A DNA stretch of 56,403 nucleotides from Calidifontimicrobium sp035325925 (GTDB lineage Bacteria > Pseudomonadota > Gammaproteobacteria > Burkholderiales > Burkholderiaceae_C). Shown here piece by piece: positions 1 to 9,439 of this stretch. The position numbers and the translations under genes are program-made. How positions within the stretch are numbered: position 1 is the stretch's first letter; every line of letters begins with the position of its first letter. Below the pieces are notes generated by a model. It was not told where the DNA came from and did no database searches. It was given only the letters and a program-made list of their open reading frames with translations. The stretch lies in NCBI RefSeq assembly GCF_035325925.1, contig NZ_DAOKZA010000022.1:1-56403 (forward strand), given 5' to 3'.

Positions 1-2050
1 CCACGCGGTGCACCTCGTCGTCGCTGACGAAGGCGCCGTGCACGCGCACCGGCAGCGGCGCGCCCGCCGGCGGCGACAGGTACAGCATGTCGCCCTGGCC
101 GAGCAGCGCCTCCGCCCCCATCTGGTCGAGGATCGTGCGGCTGTCGATCTTGCTCGCCACCTGGAACGCGATGCGCGTCGGGATGTTGGCCTTGATCAGC
201 CCGGTGATCACGTCGACGCTCGGCCGCTGCGTGGCCAGGATCAGGTGGATGCCCGACGCGCGCGCCTTCTGCGCCAGCCGCGCGATCAGCTCCTCGATCT
301 TCTTGCCGACGACCATCATCAGGTCGGCCAGCTCGTCGATGACGACGACGATCTGCGGCAGGCGCTCGAGCGGCTCGGGCGCCTCGGGCGTCAGGCTGAA
401 CGGGTTGGGCAGCTTCTCGCCGCGCTCGGCGGCGTCGACGACCTTCTTGTTGAAGCCGGCCAGATTGCGCACGCCGAGCTTGCTCATCAGCTTGTAGCGC
501 CGCTCCATCTCGCCGACGCACCAGTTCAGCGCGTTGGCCGCCTGCTTCATGTCGGTGACCACCGGGCACAGCAGGTGCGGGATGCCCTCGTAGACGCTGA
601 GCTCGAGCATCTTCGGGTCGATCAGGATCAGCCGCACGTCGCGCGCCTCGGCCTTGTACAGCAGGCTGAGGATCATCGCGTTGATGCCCACCGACTTGCC
701 GGCGCCGGTGGTGCCGGCCACCAGGCAGTGCGGCATCTTCGCGAGGTCGGCGACCACCGGCGCACCGACGATGTCCTTGCCCAGTCCGATCGTCAGCTGC
801 GACGCGGCGTCGCCGTACGCCGGCGAGCCGAGGATCTCGGCCAGGCGGATCGTCTGCCGCTTCGCGTTCGGCAGTTCGAGCGCCATCGTCGTCCTGCCGG
901 GGATCGTCTCGACGACGCGGATGCTCACCAGGCTCAGCGAGCGCGCCAGATCCTTCGCCAGGTTCACCACCTGCGCGCCCTTGACGCCGGTGGCCGGCTC
1001 GATCTCGTAGCGCGTGATCACCGGGCCCGGCGACGCGGTGACCACGCGCACCTCGACGCCGAAGTCCTTGAGCTTCTTCTCGATCAGCCGGCTGGTCATC
1101 TCCAGCGACTCGGGCGTCACCGATTCCTGCCGCGACGGCGCGGCGTCGAGCAGGTCGACCTGCGGCAGCCTGGTGTCGGCCAGCTCGGTGAACAGCGGCT
1201 TCTGTCGCTCCTTGATCACGCGCGCCGACTTCGGCACCTCGACCACCGCAGGCTCGATGACCAGCGGCTCGTGCTCGGCGACGTGCTCGCGTTCGGTCTC
1301 GACCACCTGCTCGCGCTCGCGCAGCGCGGCCTCGCCCAGTCGGATGTCCTCGGCGCGTTCGCGCCGCTCCTCGCGGCGTTCGCGCAGGCCTTCGAGCCAG
1401 GCGCCCAGCTGGTCGGCCAGCCGCAGCCAAGAGAATCGCAGCGCCAGCGCGCTGCCCAGCACCAGCGCGGCGATCCACGTCACCCCCGAGCCGACGAAGC
1501 CGAGCCAGGTCATGCTCAGCGGCCCCAGCGTGACGCCGAGCACGCCGCCGGCGTGGCCGGGCAGCGTGGTCTCCCAGTGATACAAGCGCGTCCACTCGAG
1601 CGCGCAGCTGGCCGCCAGCAGCAGCGCGGCGCCGCCCCACACCCAGCCGGCACCGGTCCACGGCGCGGCGTCGCCACCGTCGCCGCCGCGCATCGTGCGC
1701 GCCAGCGCGCCCAGCCAGGCGCGCGCCGCGACCAGCGGCAGCCACCACACCGACCAGCCGAACAGGAACAGCGCGAAGTCCGACACCCAGGCGCCGACCA
1801 GGCCCACCGCATTGCGCACCGGCGCACCGTCGCCCGAGGTGGTGAACGCGGGGTCGCCGGCGTGGTGCGTGGCCAGCGCCAGCACGGCGAGCAGCCAGCC
1901 CAGCGCCCCCAGCGACAGCCACAGCTGGCGCCGCCAGCGCGGCGCCGTCACGGCGCCGGCGACGCCGGCGCGCGAGCGCGCCCCCGGCGGCGTCGCCGTC
2001 GTCGCCCCTGCGCCGGCTTCGGCGCGCAGCGATCCCAACGGAAAGGTCAT
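1..2050 (-). CDS. ftsK: DNA translocase FtsK (3' end beyond window)
   Basis: FtsK is a hexameric, ATP-driven, membrane-anchored DNA pump at the division septum that clears and aligns chromosome termini for XerCD resolution. The 683 visible codons start at the ATG at 2050. The N-terminal part (about residues 28-190) has several hydrophobic segments. A charged Arg/Glu-rich linker follows. The motor domain then shows a Walker A motif, GTTGAGKS, at about residues 446-453, and further on the stretches LILIDPKMLE and IVVVIDELADLM (Walker B). The frame is still open at base 1, so the end of the motor and the KOPS-reading gamma domain are missing from view. The linker is short, as in many betaproteobacterial FtsK proteins. 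The diguanylate cyclase gene ends 48 bp before this start and is read in the same direction. Confidence 0.96.
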   Translation of the reverse strand, partial: MTFPLGSLRAEAGAGATTATPPGARSRAGVAGAVTAPRWRRQLWLSLGALGWLLAVLALATHHAGDPAFTTSGDGAPVRNAVGLVGAWVSDFALFLFGWSVWWLPLVAARAWLGALARTMRGGDGGDAAPWTGAGWVWGGAALLLAASCALEWTRLYHWETTLPGHAGGVLGVTLGPLSMTWLGFVGSGVTWIAALVLGSALALRFSWLRLADQLGAWLEGLRERREERRERAEDIRLGEAALREREQVVETEREHVAEHEPLVIEPAVVEVPKSARVIKERQKPLFTELADTRLPQVDLLDAAPSRQESVTPESLEMTSRLIEKKLKDFGVEVRVVTASPGPVITRYEIEPATGVKGAQVVNLAKDLARSLSLVSIRVVETIPGRTTMALELPNAKRQTIRLAEILGSPAYGDAASQLTIGLGKDIVGAPVVADLAKMPHCLVAGTTGAGKSVGINAMILSLLYKAEARDVRLILIDPKMLELSVYEGIPHLLCPVVTDMKQAANALNWCVGEMERRYKLMSKLGVRNLAGFNKKVVDAAERGEKLPNPFSLTPEAPEPLERLPQIVVVIDELADLMMVVGKKIEELIARLAQKARASGIHLILATQRPSVDVITGLIKANIPTRIAFQVASKIDSRTILDQMGAEALLGQGDMLYLSPPAGAPLPVRVHGAFVSDDEVHRV

Positions 2051-2098
2051 GCCGCGGATTGTGGCCCGATTCGGCGGCCGGCCCGCCTGCGCGGGGGG

Positions 2099-4231
2099 TC
2101 AGCCGTCGCTGGCGACCAGCCGCAGCGGCGACCTGCCGCGCACCGCGCCACCGCCGCTGCGCTTGGCGGCGTAGCAGGCGTCGTCGGCGTCGGCCAGCCA
2201 CTGCGCCGGGTCGTCGTGGCCGGCGCCGAGCTCGGCCACGCCCAGGCTGGCGCCGACGCGCAGCAGCCGTCCCTGCCACGGCAGCGCCAGCGTGCAGATC
2301 GCGTAGCGCACCTTGTCGGCCACCACGAGCGCCTGCGCCTGGTCGCAATGCGGCAGCAGCACGGCGAACTCGTCGCCGCCCAGCCGCGCGACGGTGTCGC
2401 TGGCGCGCACCACCGCGGCGATCGCCTGCGCCACCGCCACCAGCATGCGGTCGCCGGCGGCGTGACCGGCGCCGTCGTTGATCGGCTTGAACTGGTCGAG
2501 GTCGATCATCACGATCGCCGCCGGCCGCACGCTGCCGGCGGCGCCGAACACCTGCGCCAGCGCGCGGTCGAAGCCCTTGCGGTTGGCCACGCCGGTGAGC
2601 GCGTCGTGCAGCGCCGCGTGCTCGAGCTGCTGGCGCGAGTGCACCTGCTCGCTGATGTCGCTGACGCTCCAGATCGTGCCGGCCGCCGGCAAACGCGGGT
2701 CGACCGGGCGCGCACGCACCTGGGCCCAGAACGCCGTGCCGTCGGCGCGCTGCAGCTGCCACTCGCCGACGTAGGGCTGGCCGCGCGCGAAGGTCGCCGC
2801 CACCTGCTGGTCCAGCGCACGCGCATCGCTGTCGCACGGGAAGATGCGCTGCGCCGGCTGGCCGACCAGCTCGTCCTCGAGCCGGCCGACGAGCGCGCAG
2901 AACTCGGTGCTGACGATCTCGAAGCGGCGCCGGCGCGTGAACGCCAGCCCCACCGGCGCCGCCGCCATCACCGAGCCGAGCTTGCGCAGCACCTCGGCGT
3001 TGAACGACTCCATTTGCGCGCGCTCGGCCCACACGTGGCGCAGCGTGCGCGCGAGCTGCCCGATCTCGCCGTCGGCCCGCGGCCAGTCGCCGTCGTCGTT
3101 GCCGTGCAGCAGTGCCGCGGCGCGCCGCTCGAGCACCGCCAGCGGCCGCAGCTGCCAGGCAAGGTAGCCTAGCAGCAGCAGCGCGAGCAGCGCCGCCGCC
3201 ACGGCACCGTGGCGCAGCGCCTGCGTGCGCGCCGCCTGCAGCGGCGCGAACAGCCGCGCGGTCGGCGTGGCGCGCCACACGTGCCAGCCGGCCTCGCTGT
3301 CGCCGGCCATGCCCACGACCTCGCCGTCCTGCCGCCACATTCCGGCGCCGCGCAGCAGCGGGCGGCCGTCGGCGACCCACTGCGCGTGCGCCTGCGCCAG
3401 CCGCGGCTCGTCGGCCAGCGTGCCGAGCAGACGCGCCTGCTGCGGGTGCGCGAGGATGCGCCCCTGCCCGTCGGTGACCACGACCAGCTCGCCCGGATCG
3501 CCGGGCTCGTCGTCGCGCGAGTCGGCGATGCCGGCCAGCAGGTCGCGGCTGGCCAGTCGCATCGCGCCGCCGACCACGCCGCGCGCCGCGCCGTCGGCGT
3601 CGGTCAGTGGATGCGCGAACACGACCATCGGCTCGTCCGACGCGGTGGCGCGCAGCGGCTCGGAGGTCTGCACGAGCTTGCCGGCCAGCGCACGCTGGAA
3701 GTACACGCGATGCGCCACCGACCCGCCTTCGTCCGGCCCGCCGGCGCCGTCGTGGCGCAGCACCACGCGCCCGGTGGCGTCGGCGACGAAGACCTGCGAG
3801 AACATCGCGCGCAGCACCGTCTTGTGCTCGAGCAACTCGGCCAGGCGCCGCGGGTCGTCGAGGGCCCCGGCGTCGAGCTGCTCGGCGCTGACCGCCAGCG
3901 CACGTTGCAGTTCGGCGACGCGCCGGGCGATCACCCCGGCGGTGCGCTGCGCCTCGATCTGCTCGCGCCGGTGCGCCTGGTCGACGATCTGCAGCTCGGC
4001 CACCCGGCCCATCTGCCACGACGTCCATGCCATGCCGGCGAACATCACCGCGAGCACGCCGGCGGCGAGGCGCGCCTTCAGCGTGCCGAGCCAGCGCCGC
4101 GGGCGCCACGCGGCCAGCCTGGCGCGCCAGCGCGCCAGCAGGCCCGGCGCCGCCTCGTCGCTGACGAACAGGTCGGCGTCCACCGCCTCAGCGTCCGGGA
4201 CGGATCGTGGCGTGCCCCGGAGCCCGGGCAA
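2099..4231 (-). CDS. Membrane sensor diguanylate cyclase (periplasmic Cache-like, PAS, GGDEF)
   Basis: This 710-residue protein is predicted to make cyclic di-GMP from two GTP. Order of parts: a cytoplasmic N-terminus, membrane segment 1 (about 53-72), a large periplasmic sensor region (about 75-335, Cache-like), membrane segment 2 (about 343-365), a short HAMP-like stretch, a PAS domain (about 405-525) and a GGDEF domain. The active-site GGDEF is at 618-622. An RxxD product-inhibition site (RASD, 609-612) lies exactly five residues before it. The cyclase therefore looks active and feedback-controlled. There is no EAL or HD-GYP domain. The signal sensed cannot be read from sequence. A possible downstream partner in this window is the pair of MshEN-motif proteins at 24943-28628, but no direct link is shown. 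Confidence 0.92.
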   Translation of the reverse strand: MPGLRGTPRSVPDAEAVDADLFVSDEAAPGLLARWRARLAAWRPRRWLGTLKARLAAGVLAVMFAGMAWTSWQMGRVAELQIVDQAHRREQIEAQRTAGVIARRVAELQRALAVSAEQLDAGALDDPRRLAELLEHKTVLRAMFSQVFVADATGRVVLRHDGAGGPDEGGSVAHRVYFQRALAGKLVQTSEPLRATASDEPMVVFAHPLTDADGAARGVVGGAMRLASRDLLAGIADSRDDEPGDPGELVVVTDGQGRILAHPQQARLLGTLADEPRLAQAHAQWVADGRPLLRGAGMWRQDGEVVGMAGDSEAGWHVWRATPTARLFAPLQAARTQALRHGAVAAALLALLLLGYLAWQLRPLAVLERRAAALLHGNDDGDWPRADGEIGQLARTLRHVWAERAQMESFNAEVLRKLGSVMAAAPVGLAFTRRRRFEIVSTEFCALVGRLEDELVGQPAQRIFPCDSDARALDQQVAATFARGQPYVGEWQLQRADGTAFWAQVRARPVDPRLPAAGTIWSVSDISEQVHSRQQLEHAALHDALTGVANRKGFDRALAQVFGAAGSVRPAAIVMIDLDQFKPINDGAGHAAGDRMLVAVAQAIAAVVRASDTVARLGGDEFAVLLPHCDQAQALVVADKVRYAICTLALPWQGRLLRVGASLGVAELGAGHDDPAQWLADADDACYAAKRSGGGAVRGRSPLRLVASDG

Positions 4232-4434
4232 CGGAATTCGCGGGTGCGGATCGAAGTGACGGCATCGGGCAGCGGTGGCGGGCCCGCGGCGGGGTCCGAT
4301 GTCGCGCTATCGGCGCCATCGTTGGGGACTTGAGCGTGCGCCGTGGCCGCGCCGGCCGCATGCCGCATCACGCCGCAGCGGCGGGGTCGGCGCACCCGAT
4401 CGCCCGGCGCGGCGCGCGCCGGCGCCGCGGGCCC

Positions 4435-5541
4435 TCAGCCGCCGGCGCGGTGCCCGGGAATCGGCGGCAGCGGCAGCCGCACGTCGGCGCACTGCGCGCG
4501 GTGGCGCAGCGCGTGGTCCATCAGCAGCAGCGCCAGCAGCGCCTCGGCGATCGGCGCCGCCCGGATGCCGACGCAGGGGTCGTGGCGCCCCAGCGTCTCG
4601 AGCGTCGTCGGCCGGCCCTCGCGGTCGATCGACGCCTTCGCAATGCGGATCGAACTCGTCGGCTTGAGCGCCAGGCGCACCACCAGGTCCTGCCCGGTCG
4701 AGATGCCGCCGAGCACGCCGCCGGCGTGGTTGCTGGCGAAGCCGTCGGGCATCAGCTCGTCGCCGTGGACGCTGCCGCGCTGGGCGACGACGCCGAAACC
4801 GTCGCCGATCTCGACGCCCTTGACCGCGTTGATGCCCATCATCGCGTAGGCGATGTCGGCGTCGAGCTTGTCGTACAGCGGCTCGCCCAGTCCCACCGGC
4901 ACGTTCGTCGCGCGCACCTCGATGCGCGCGCCGCACGAGTCGCCGGCGCGGCGCAGCGCGTCCATGTGTTCCTCGAGCCGCGGGATCAGCGTGGCGTTCG
5001 GTGCGAAGAACGCGTTGTGCGCGATGTGCTCGGTGCCCTCGAACGGGATCTCGATCTCGCCGAGCGCGCTCATCCAGCCGACGATGCCGGTGCCGTGGGT
5101 CTCGCGCAGCCACTTGCGCGCCACCGCGCCGGCGGCCACCGTCGGCGCGGTCAGGCGCGCCGAGCTGCGCCCGCCGCCGCGCGGGTCGCGATGGCCGTAC
5201 TTGCGCCAGTAGGTGTAGTCGGCGTGCCCGGGGCGGAAGGTGTCGAGCAGGTTCGCGTAGTCCTTGCTGCGCTGGTCGGTGTTGCGGATCAGCAGCGCGA
5301 TCGGCGTGCCGGTGGTCCGTCCCTCGAACACGCCGGACAGGATCTCGACATGGTCGGCCTCCTGGCGCTGCGTCACGTGACGGCTGGTGCCCGGGCGGCG
5401 GCGGTCGAGGTCGGGCTGGATGTCGGCCTCGGTCAGCGCCATGCCCGGCGGGCAGCCGTCGATCACGCAGCCGATCGCCGGCCCGTGGCTCTCGCCGAAG
5501 TTGGTGACGCGAAGCGCTTCGCCGAGGGTGCTGCCGGGCAT
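4435..5541 (-). CDS. aroC: Chorismate synthase
   Basis: AroC converts 5-enolpyruvylshikimate-3-phosphate to chorismate, the last shikimate-pathway step, using reduced FMN. The 368-residue product has the family signatures: GESHGPAIGCVIDGCPPG near the N-terminus, the RRPGTSRH segment, and the RSSARLTA segment that helps bind FMN and substrate. The start is the ATG at 5541 (MPGSTLGEALRVTNFGESHG), which matches the usual N-terminus; the longer open frame running to 6510 crosses another gene and is not used. It lies 32 bp downstream of the DUF481 gene on the same strand and may be co-transcribed with it. Confidence 0.98.
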   Translation of the reverse strand: MPGSTLGEALRVTNFGESHGPAIGCVIDGCPPGMALTEADIQPDLDRRRPGTSRHVTQRQEADHVEILSGVFEGRTTGTPIALLIRNTDQRSKDYANLLDTFRPGHADYTYWRKYGHRDPRGGGRSSARLTAPTVAAGAVARKWLRETHGTGIVGWMSALGEIEIPFEGTEHIAHNAFFAPNATLIPRLEEHMDALRRAGDSCGARIEVRATNVPVGLGEPLYDKLDADIAYAMMGINAVKGVEIGDGFGVVAQRGSVHGDELMPDGFASNHAGGVLGGISTGQDLVVRLALKPTSSIRIAKASIDREGRPTTLETLGRHDPCVGIRAAPIAEALLALLLMDHALRHRAQCADVRLPLPPIPGHRAGG

Positions 5542-5573
5542 GCGGCGATTGTAGGAGCCGGCAGCGCGCGCCG

Positions 5574-6344
5574 TCAGTCGGCGCCCAGGCGCAGGTTCAG
5601 GCCGGTGAGGAACACCGTGTCGTCGCGGTCGACACCCTCGGGCACGCGGCTGCTGTGGCGGTGCTGCAGCCCAACCTGCAGCCCCAGCCGCGCGTTGAGC
5701 TGCACCTGCAGCGTGGCGTCGAAGGTCGAGCGCCACTCGCCGCGATCGCTGACGCTCGGGTACGCGGTGAGCTTCTGCGTGAGGCGAACGGCCGAGGTCA
5801 GCCGGTGGCTCGATTCTTCGCCGAGCAGCAGCTCGAAGTCGTTCTCGGTGCCGCTGCCGTACCGACTGCGCGTGCCGGCGATGCCGCCGAACAGGTCGAA
5901 GGTGGTCGACTCGCTGCGCACCAGCTTGTGGCCGAACCCGGTGGCCGCGGTGACGCGATGCGACAGGTCGGCGAGCCGGTCGCGGCCGAGCTCGCCGAGG
6001 CCGAACACGAACACGCGCCGGCTCAGGTCGTGGTCGTAGCGTGCGCCGAGCAGCAGGTGGTCGGCCGTCTTCTCTTCGCCCGCGTCGGTGCGCTGTTCGC
6101 CGTACAGCGCGTTGCCGTACAGCGACCACTTGTCCACCGGCGTCGCGCGGTAGGCGTCGAATCGGGTGGCGAACTGGGTCGACTCGGCGTTGCCGCGCGC
6201 AACCGACGCCGACAGCGCCGCGCTGCCGCGCCACTGGCCGTCGGTCTTCAACTCGTCGGCCTTGGCCGCGACGCACGCCATGGCTGCACACAGCGCCGTC
6301 AGCACGCGGCGCGCAACGCAGGGGGGACGGGACACCTGGGTCAT
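5574..6344 (-). CDS. DUF481 family outer-membrane protein
   Basis: The product is 256 residues when started at the ATG at 6344, which has a good GAAAGGA ribosome-binding site just upstream. A signal peptide is visible (VLTALCAAMACVAAKA, then DELKTDG). The rest is a run of alternating-polarity strands ending in LNLRLGAD, typical of a small beta-barrel of the DUF481 (YdiY-like) family. Family members sit in the outer membrane of proteobacteria; their role is not established, though some are salt- or acid-responsive. Nothing here indicates a specific substrate. An in-frame ATG at 6398 would add 18 residues without a signal-peptide-like start, so I prefer 6344. Confidence 0.85.
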   Translation of the reverse strand: MTQVSRPPCVARRVLTALCAAMACVAAKADELKTDGQWRGSAALSASVARGNAESTQFATRFDAYRATPVDKWSLYGNALYGEQRTDAGEEKTADHLLLGARYDHDLSRRVFVFGLGELGRDRLADLSHRVTAATGFGHKLVRSESTTFDLFGGIAGTRSRYGSGTENDFELLLGEESSHRLTSAVRLTQKLTAYPSVSDRGEWRSTFDATLQVQLNARLGLQVGLQHRHSSRVPEGVDRDDTVFLTGLNLRLGAD

Positions 6345-6495
6345 CGGATGCGGTTCCTTTCTCGATCGGCGGGGCCGAAAACGGCAACGGGCCACCATGG
6401 CCCGTCCGGACGAGTCTAGGCCGGCGCGCTTGCCGCAGCGCCGTGCGCGGGCATCGCACGACGCGCGCCGACGCGGGCCCGGGCGCCGGCACGGT

Positions 6496-6511
6496 CTTGA
6501 CGCGGTTCAAG
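6496..6511 (+). promoter_or_regulatory. FNR/CRP-type box upstream of the copper-receptor genes
   Basis: The sequence CTTGACGCGGTTCAAG is a perfect 5-bp inverted repeat with a 6-bp spacer. It contains the TTGA-N6-TCAA core recognised by FNR/Anr/Dnr-type regulators. A TAGAGT hexamer (6533-6538) is placed as the -10 element would be if the box were centred near -41.5, the class II activator arrangement. The implied transcript would begin only a few bases before the GTG start at 6548, which is odd and is the main reason for caution. Confidence 0.55.
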
Positions 6512-6547
6512 GCCGCGGGCCCGACGCCCGCCTAGAGTGCGCGGGCC

Positions 6548-6922
6548 GTGACGCCCCGCCCGCCCGTTTCCCGACCGCCCCGACTCGGCGTCGCGCTGGC
6601 GCTGCTCGCGCTCGTCGCGCAGTGGCTGCTGGTCGGCGCCAGCGCGGCACACCAGGCGCGCTGGCTGGCCGGCACCCCGTGGGCGGCGGTGTGCACCACA
6701 TCGGCCGGCGGCACGGAGCAAGCCACCGCCGGCGCGATCGCGCCGGCGGTCGACGCCTGCGCGGTGTGCGCCGCCGCGGCGCTGCCGCTCGCGCTGGCCG
6801 TGGCCACCGTGCACACCGGTGCGGCGCACGCCGCCGCCGCGGCGCCACGCCGCCATGCCGGCGCGGCGCCGCGCGCCGACGCCGCACTGCGTCCGCCGGT
6901 GCGCGCGCCGCCGCGCGGCTGA
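6548..6922 (+). CDS. DUF2946 family small membrane protein
   Basis: The 124-residue product starts at GTG 6548. One hydrophobic segment (about residues 13-33, LGVALALLALVAQWLLVGAS) is followed by a region with a CAVC motif and a hydrophobic stretch (about 70-90), ending in an Ala/Arg/Pro-rich tail. This is the layout of DUF2946 proteins, which usually sit next to TonB-dependent copper receptors, as here (receptor starts 110 bp downstream). The Cys pair and the context suggest a role in copper handling, but the function is unknown. No good ribosome-binding site is seen, so translation may be leaderless or start elsewhere. Confidence 0.7.
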   Translation: MTPRPPVSRPPRLGVALALLALVAQWLLVGASAAHQARWLAGTPWAAVCTTSAGGTEQATAGAIAPAVDACAVCAAAALPLALAVATVHTGAAHAAAAAPRRHAGAAPRADAALRPPVRAPPRG

Positions 6923-7032
6923 ACCCATCCCCTTCCGACTTCGATCGACGGCACCGCCGCGGCGGTGCCGCGAGACGCGCGCCTGCGCAAGGCGCGCCGT
7001 CCGACCACGACCTCACGCCATTCAAGACCACC

Positions 7033-9336
7033 ATGCCGTACGAACCCTCCTGGCGCCGCACGACGCCGCGCCATCACCATGTCCCCCGCCGCGACCCGAC
7101 CCGCCTGCGCCGCCTGTGCCTCGCGCTGTCGGCGCTGCCGGGCCTGGCCGCCGCGCAGGCCGCGCCCGACGGCGCACCGAACACCGTCCTCGTCGAGGCC
7201 ACCCGCGCCGTCGTCGCCGCGCCGACGAGCCCCGGCGCGGTGCGACTGCAGGCACTGCGCGCCGCCGGCAGCGACACCGCGGCGCTGCTGCGCGACATCC
7301 CCGGCGTCGGCCTGCAAGGCGCCGGCGGCGTGTCGGGCCTGCCGTCGATCCACGGGCTGGCCGGCGACCGCGTGCGCGTGCAGGTCGACGGCATGGACCT
7401 GATCGCGTCGTGCCCGAACCACATGAACCCCCCGCTGTCGTACCTCGACCCGAGCCAGGTCGCGATGCTCGAGGTGTGGGCTGGCATCGCGCCGGTGAGC
7501 GCCGGCGGCGACAGCCTCGGCGGCACGATCGTCGCGCGCACCGCCGAACCGCAGTTCGCACCGGCCGGTGGTGGCGCGCTCGCCAAGGGCGAGGCCGGCG
7601 CCTTCGCGCGCAGCAACGGCCGCGCGCGCGGCGGCCACCTGACGGCGACCTACGCCACGGAGTCGCTCAGCGCGCGCTACCACGGCGCGATCGCACGCGC
7701 CGGCAACTACGACGCCGGCGGGGACTTCAAGACCAGCGCCGACACCGGGCGTGTCGGCCATTCGCTGCCGCTCGACGAGGTCGGCTCGACGGCCTACGAC
7801 ACGCGCAACCACACGCTGGCACTGGCCTGGCGCAGCGGCGAGCACCTGCTCGACGCCCGCCTGGGCTACCAGGACCTGCCCGAGCAGCTCTATCCCAACC
7901 AGCGCATGGACATGCTCGGCAACACGCAGCGCCGCGTGAACCTGCGCTACGTCGGCCGCATCGGCGGCGCCACCTTCGAGGCACGCGCGTACGGCGAGCA
8001 CGTCGAGCACTTCATGGACTTCGGCGCCGACAAGCGGTACTGGTACGGCACCAACTCGGGCGACGGTGCGCCGTGCGCGCCGGTGCGCTTCCACGGCGAT
8101 CCGGCGGGCACCTGCGCCGCCGGCATGCCGATGGACACCGAGAGCCGAAACCACGGGCTGACACTGAAGGCCGAGTTGCCGCTGGGCGACGCGTCGCTGC
8201 TGCGCGTCGGCGGCGAGGCGCAGGCGTACCGGCTCGACGACGCGTGGCCGCCGTCGGGCGGCGGCATGGGGCCGGGCACGTTCACGAACATCGCCGACGG
8301 CCGGCGCGACCGCCTGGCGCTGTTCGGCGAGTGGCAGGCGCGCCACGGTGCGCGCTGGACGACGCTGGTCGGCGCGCGCATCGAGCGCGTGACCAGCGAC
8401 GCCGGCGACGTGCGCGGCTACAGCACCGCGGCCAACGCGCCGGGCGCGCAGGTGGCCGAGGCCGCCGCGTTCAACGCGCTCGACCGACGGCGCCGCGACC
8501 ACAACCGGGACCTCGCCGCGCTGGCGCGGTGGCGCGCCGGCGCGACGCTCGACGTCGAGTTCGGCGCCGCGCGCAAGGTGCGCTCGCCGAACCTGTACGA
8601 GCGCTACGCGTGGTCGAGCTGGCCGATGGCCGCGCTGATGAACAACTTCGTCGGCGATGGCAACGGCTACGTCGGCAACCTCGACCTGAAACCCGAGGTG
8701 GCTTACACCGCGTCGGCCACGTTCGATTGGCACGCCGAGGACCGCCACTGGTGGCTGAAGGCCACGCCGTACGTCACGCGCGTGTCGGACTACGTCGACG
8801 CCGTCGCGCGCACCGGCTGGAAGCCGGGCCAGTTCAACGTGCTCGGCTACGCCAACCAGTCGGCGCGGCTTCGGGGCGTCGACCTGTCGGGGCGCATGCC
8901 GCTGGCCAGCGGTGCGGCAGGCGACTGGGGCGTCGAGGCCGTCGTCGCCTACGTCGACGGCGAGAACCGCGACACCGGCGACGCGCTGTACCAGGCGATG
9001 CCGCTGAACGCCAGACTGGCGTTGACCCAGCGCCGCGGCGGCTGGGACAACTCGATCGAGTGGGTGCTGGTGCGGGCCAAGACCGACGGCTCCGATGTCC
9101 GCAACGAAGTCACGACGCCCGGCTACGGGCTGCTGCACCTGCGCGCCAGCCACACGTGGCCGCGCGTGCGCGTCGACGTCGGTGTCGAGAACCTGCTCGA
9201 CAAGCTGTACTTCCTGCCGACCGGCGGCGCCTACGTCGGCCAGGGGCGCACGATGAGCATCACCGGCGCCCCGTGGGGCATCGCGGTGCCCGGACCGGGC
9301 CGCTCGGTGTACACGAGCATGACGGTGTCGTTCTGA
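7033..9336 (+). CDS. TonB-dependent copper receptor (OprC/NosA type)
   Basis: A 767-residue outer-membrane receptor for energised copper uptake. The ATG at 7033 is followed by a signal peptide (LCLALSALPGLAAAQA), then the plug domain (about 60-170; DIPGVGLQGAG, VDGMDLIASCPNHM) and the 22-strand barrel ending in TSMTVSF with a terminal Phe. Known for OprC: copper is bound by a CxxxM site in the plug and an HxM site in an extracellular loop. Both are visible here: Cys127-Met131 in CPNHM, and His326-Met328 in HFM. The CPNHMNPPLSY stretch is diagnostic of this subfamily. It pairs with the DUF2946 gene upstream and may share its FNR-type box, which would fit the copper needs of anaerobic nitrous-oxide reductase or oxidases. 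Confidence 0.94.
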   Translation: MPYEPSWRRTTPRHHHVPRRDPTRLRRLCLALSALPGLAAAQAAPDGAPNTVLVEATRAVVAAPTSPGAVRLQALRAAGSDTAALLRDIPGVGLQGAGGVSGLPSIHGLAGDRVRVQVDGMDLIASCPNHMNPPLSYLDPSQVAMLEVWAGIAPVSAGGDSLGGTIVARTAEPQFAPAGGGALAKGEAGAFARSNGRARGGHLTATYATESLSARYHGAIARAGNYDAGGDFKTSADTGRVGHSLPLDEVGSTAYDTRNHTLALAWRSGEHLLDARLGYQDLPEQLYPNQRMDMLGNTQRRVNLRYVGRIGGATFEARAYGEHVEHFMDFGADKRYWYGTNSGDGAPCAPVRFHGDPAGTCAAGMPMDTESRNHGLTLKAELPLGDASLLRVGGEAQAYRLDDAWPPSGGGMGPGTFTNIADGRRDRLALFGEWQARHGARWTTLVGARIERVTSDAGDVRGYSTAANAPGAQVAEAAAFNALDRRRRDHNRDLAALARWRAGATLDVEFGAARKVRSPNLYERYAWSSWPMAALMNNFVGDGNGYVGNLDLKPEVAYTASATFDWHAEDRHWWLKATPYVTRVSDYVDAVARTGWKPGQFNVLGYANQSARLRGVDLSGRMPLASGAAGDWGVEAVVAYVDGENRDTGDALYQAMPLNARLALTQRRGGWDNSIEWVLVRAKTDGSDVRNEVTTPGYGLLHLRASHTWPRVRVDVGVENLLDKLYFLPTGGAYVGQGRTMSITGAPWGIAVPGPGRSVYTSMTVSF

Positions 9337-9439
9337 CGGGCTCGCCGGCGTCGCGCCCGGCCCTGCGCCCGCGTGCGCACGCGGCGTCGCATCGCGGTGT
9401 CGATGCGGCGGGGGGCACGCGCCCCGCCGCCGAAGACCG

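Noticed and set aside
8..3172. A 1054-codon plus-strand open frame across ftsK and the cyclase gene
   Set aside because: It is Arg/His/Asp/Gln-rich nonsense lying opposite two clear genes. Long antisense frames are expected at this GC content.
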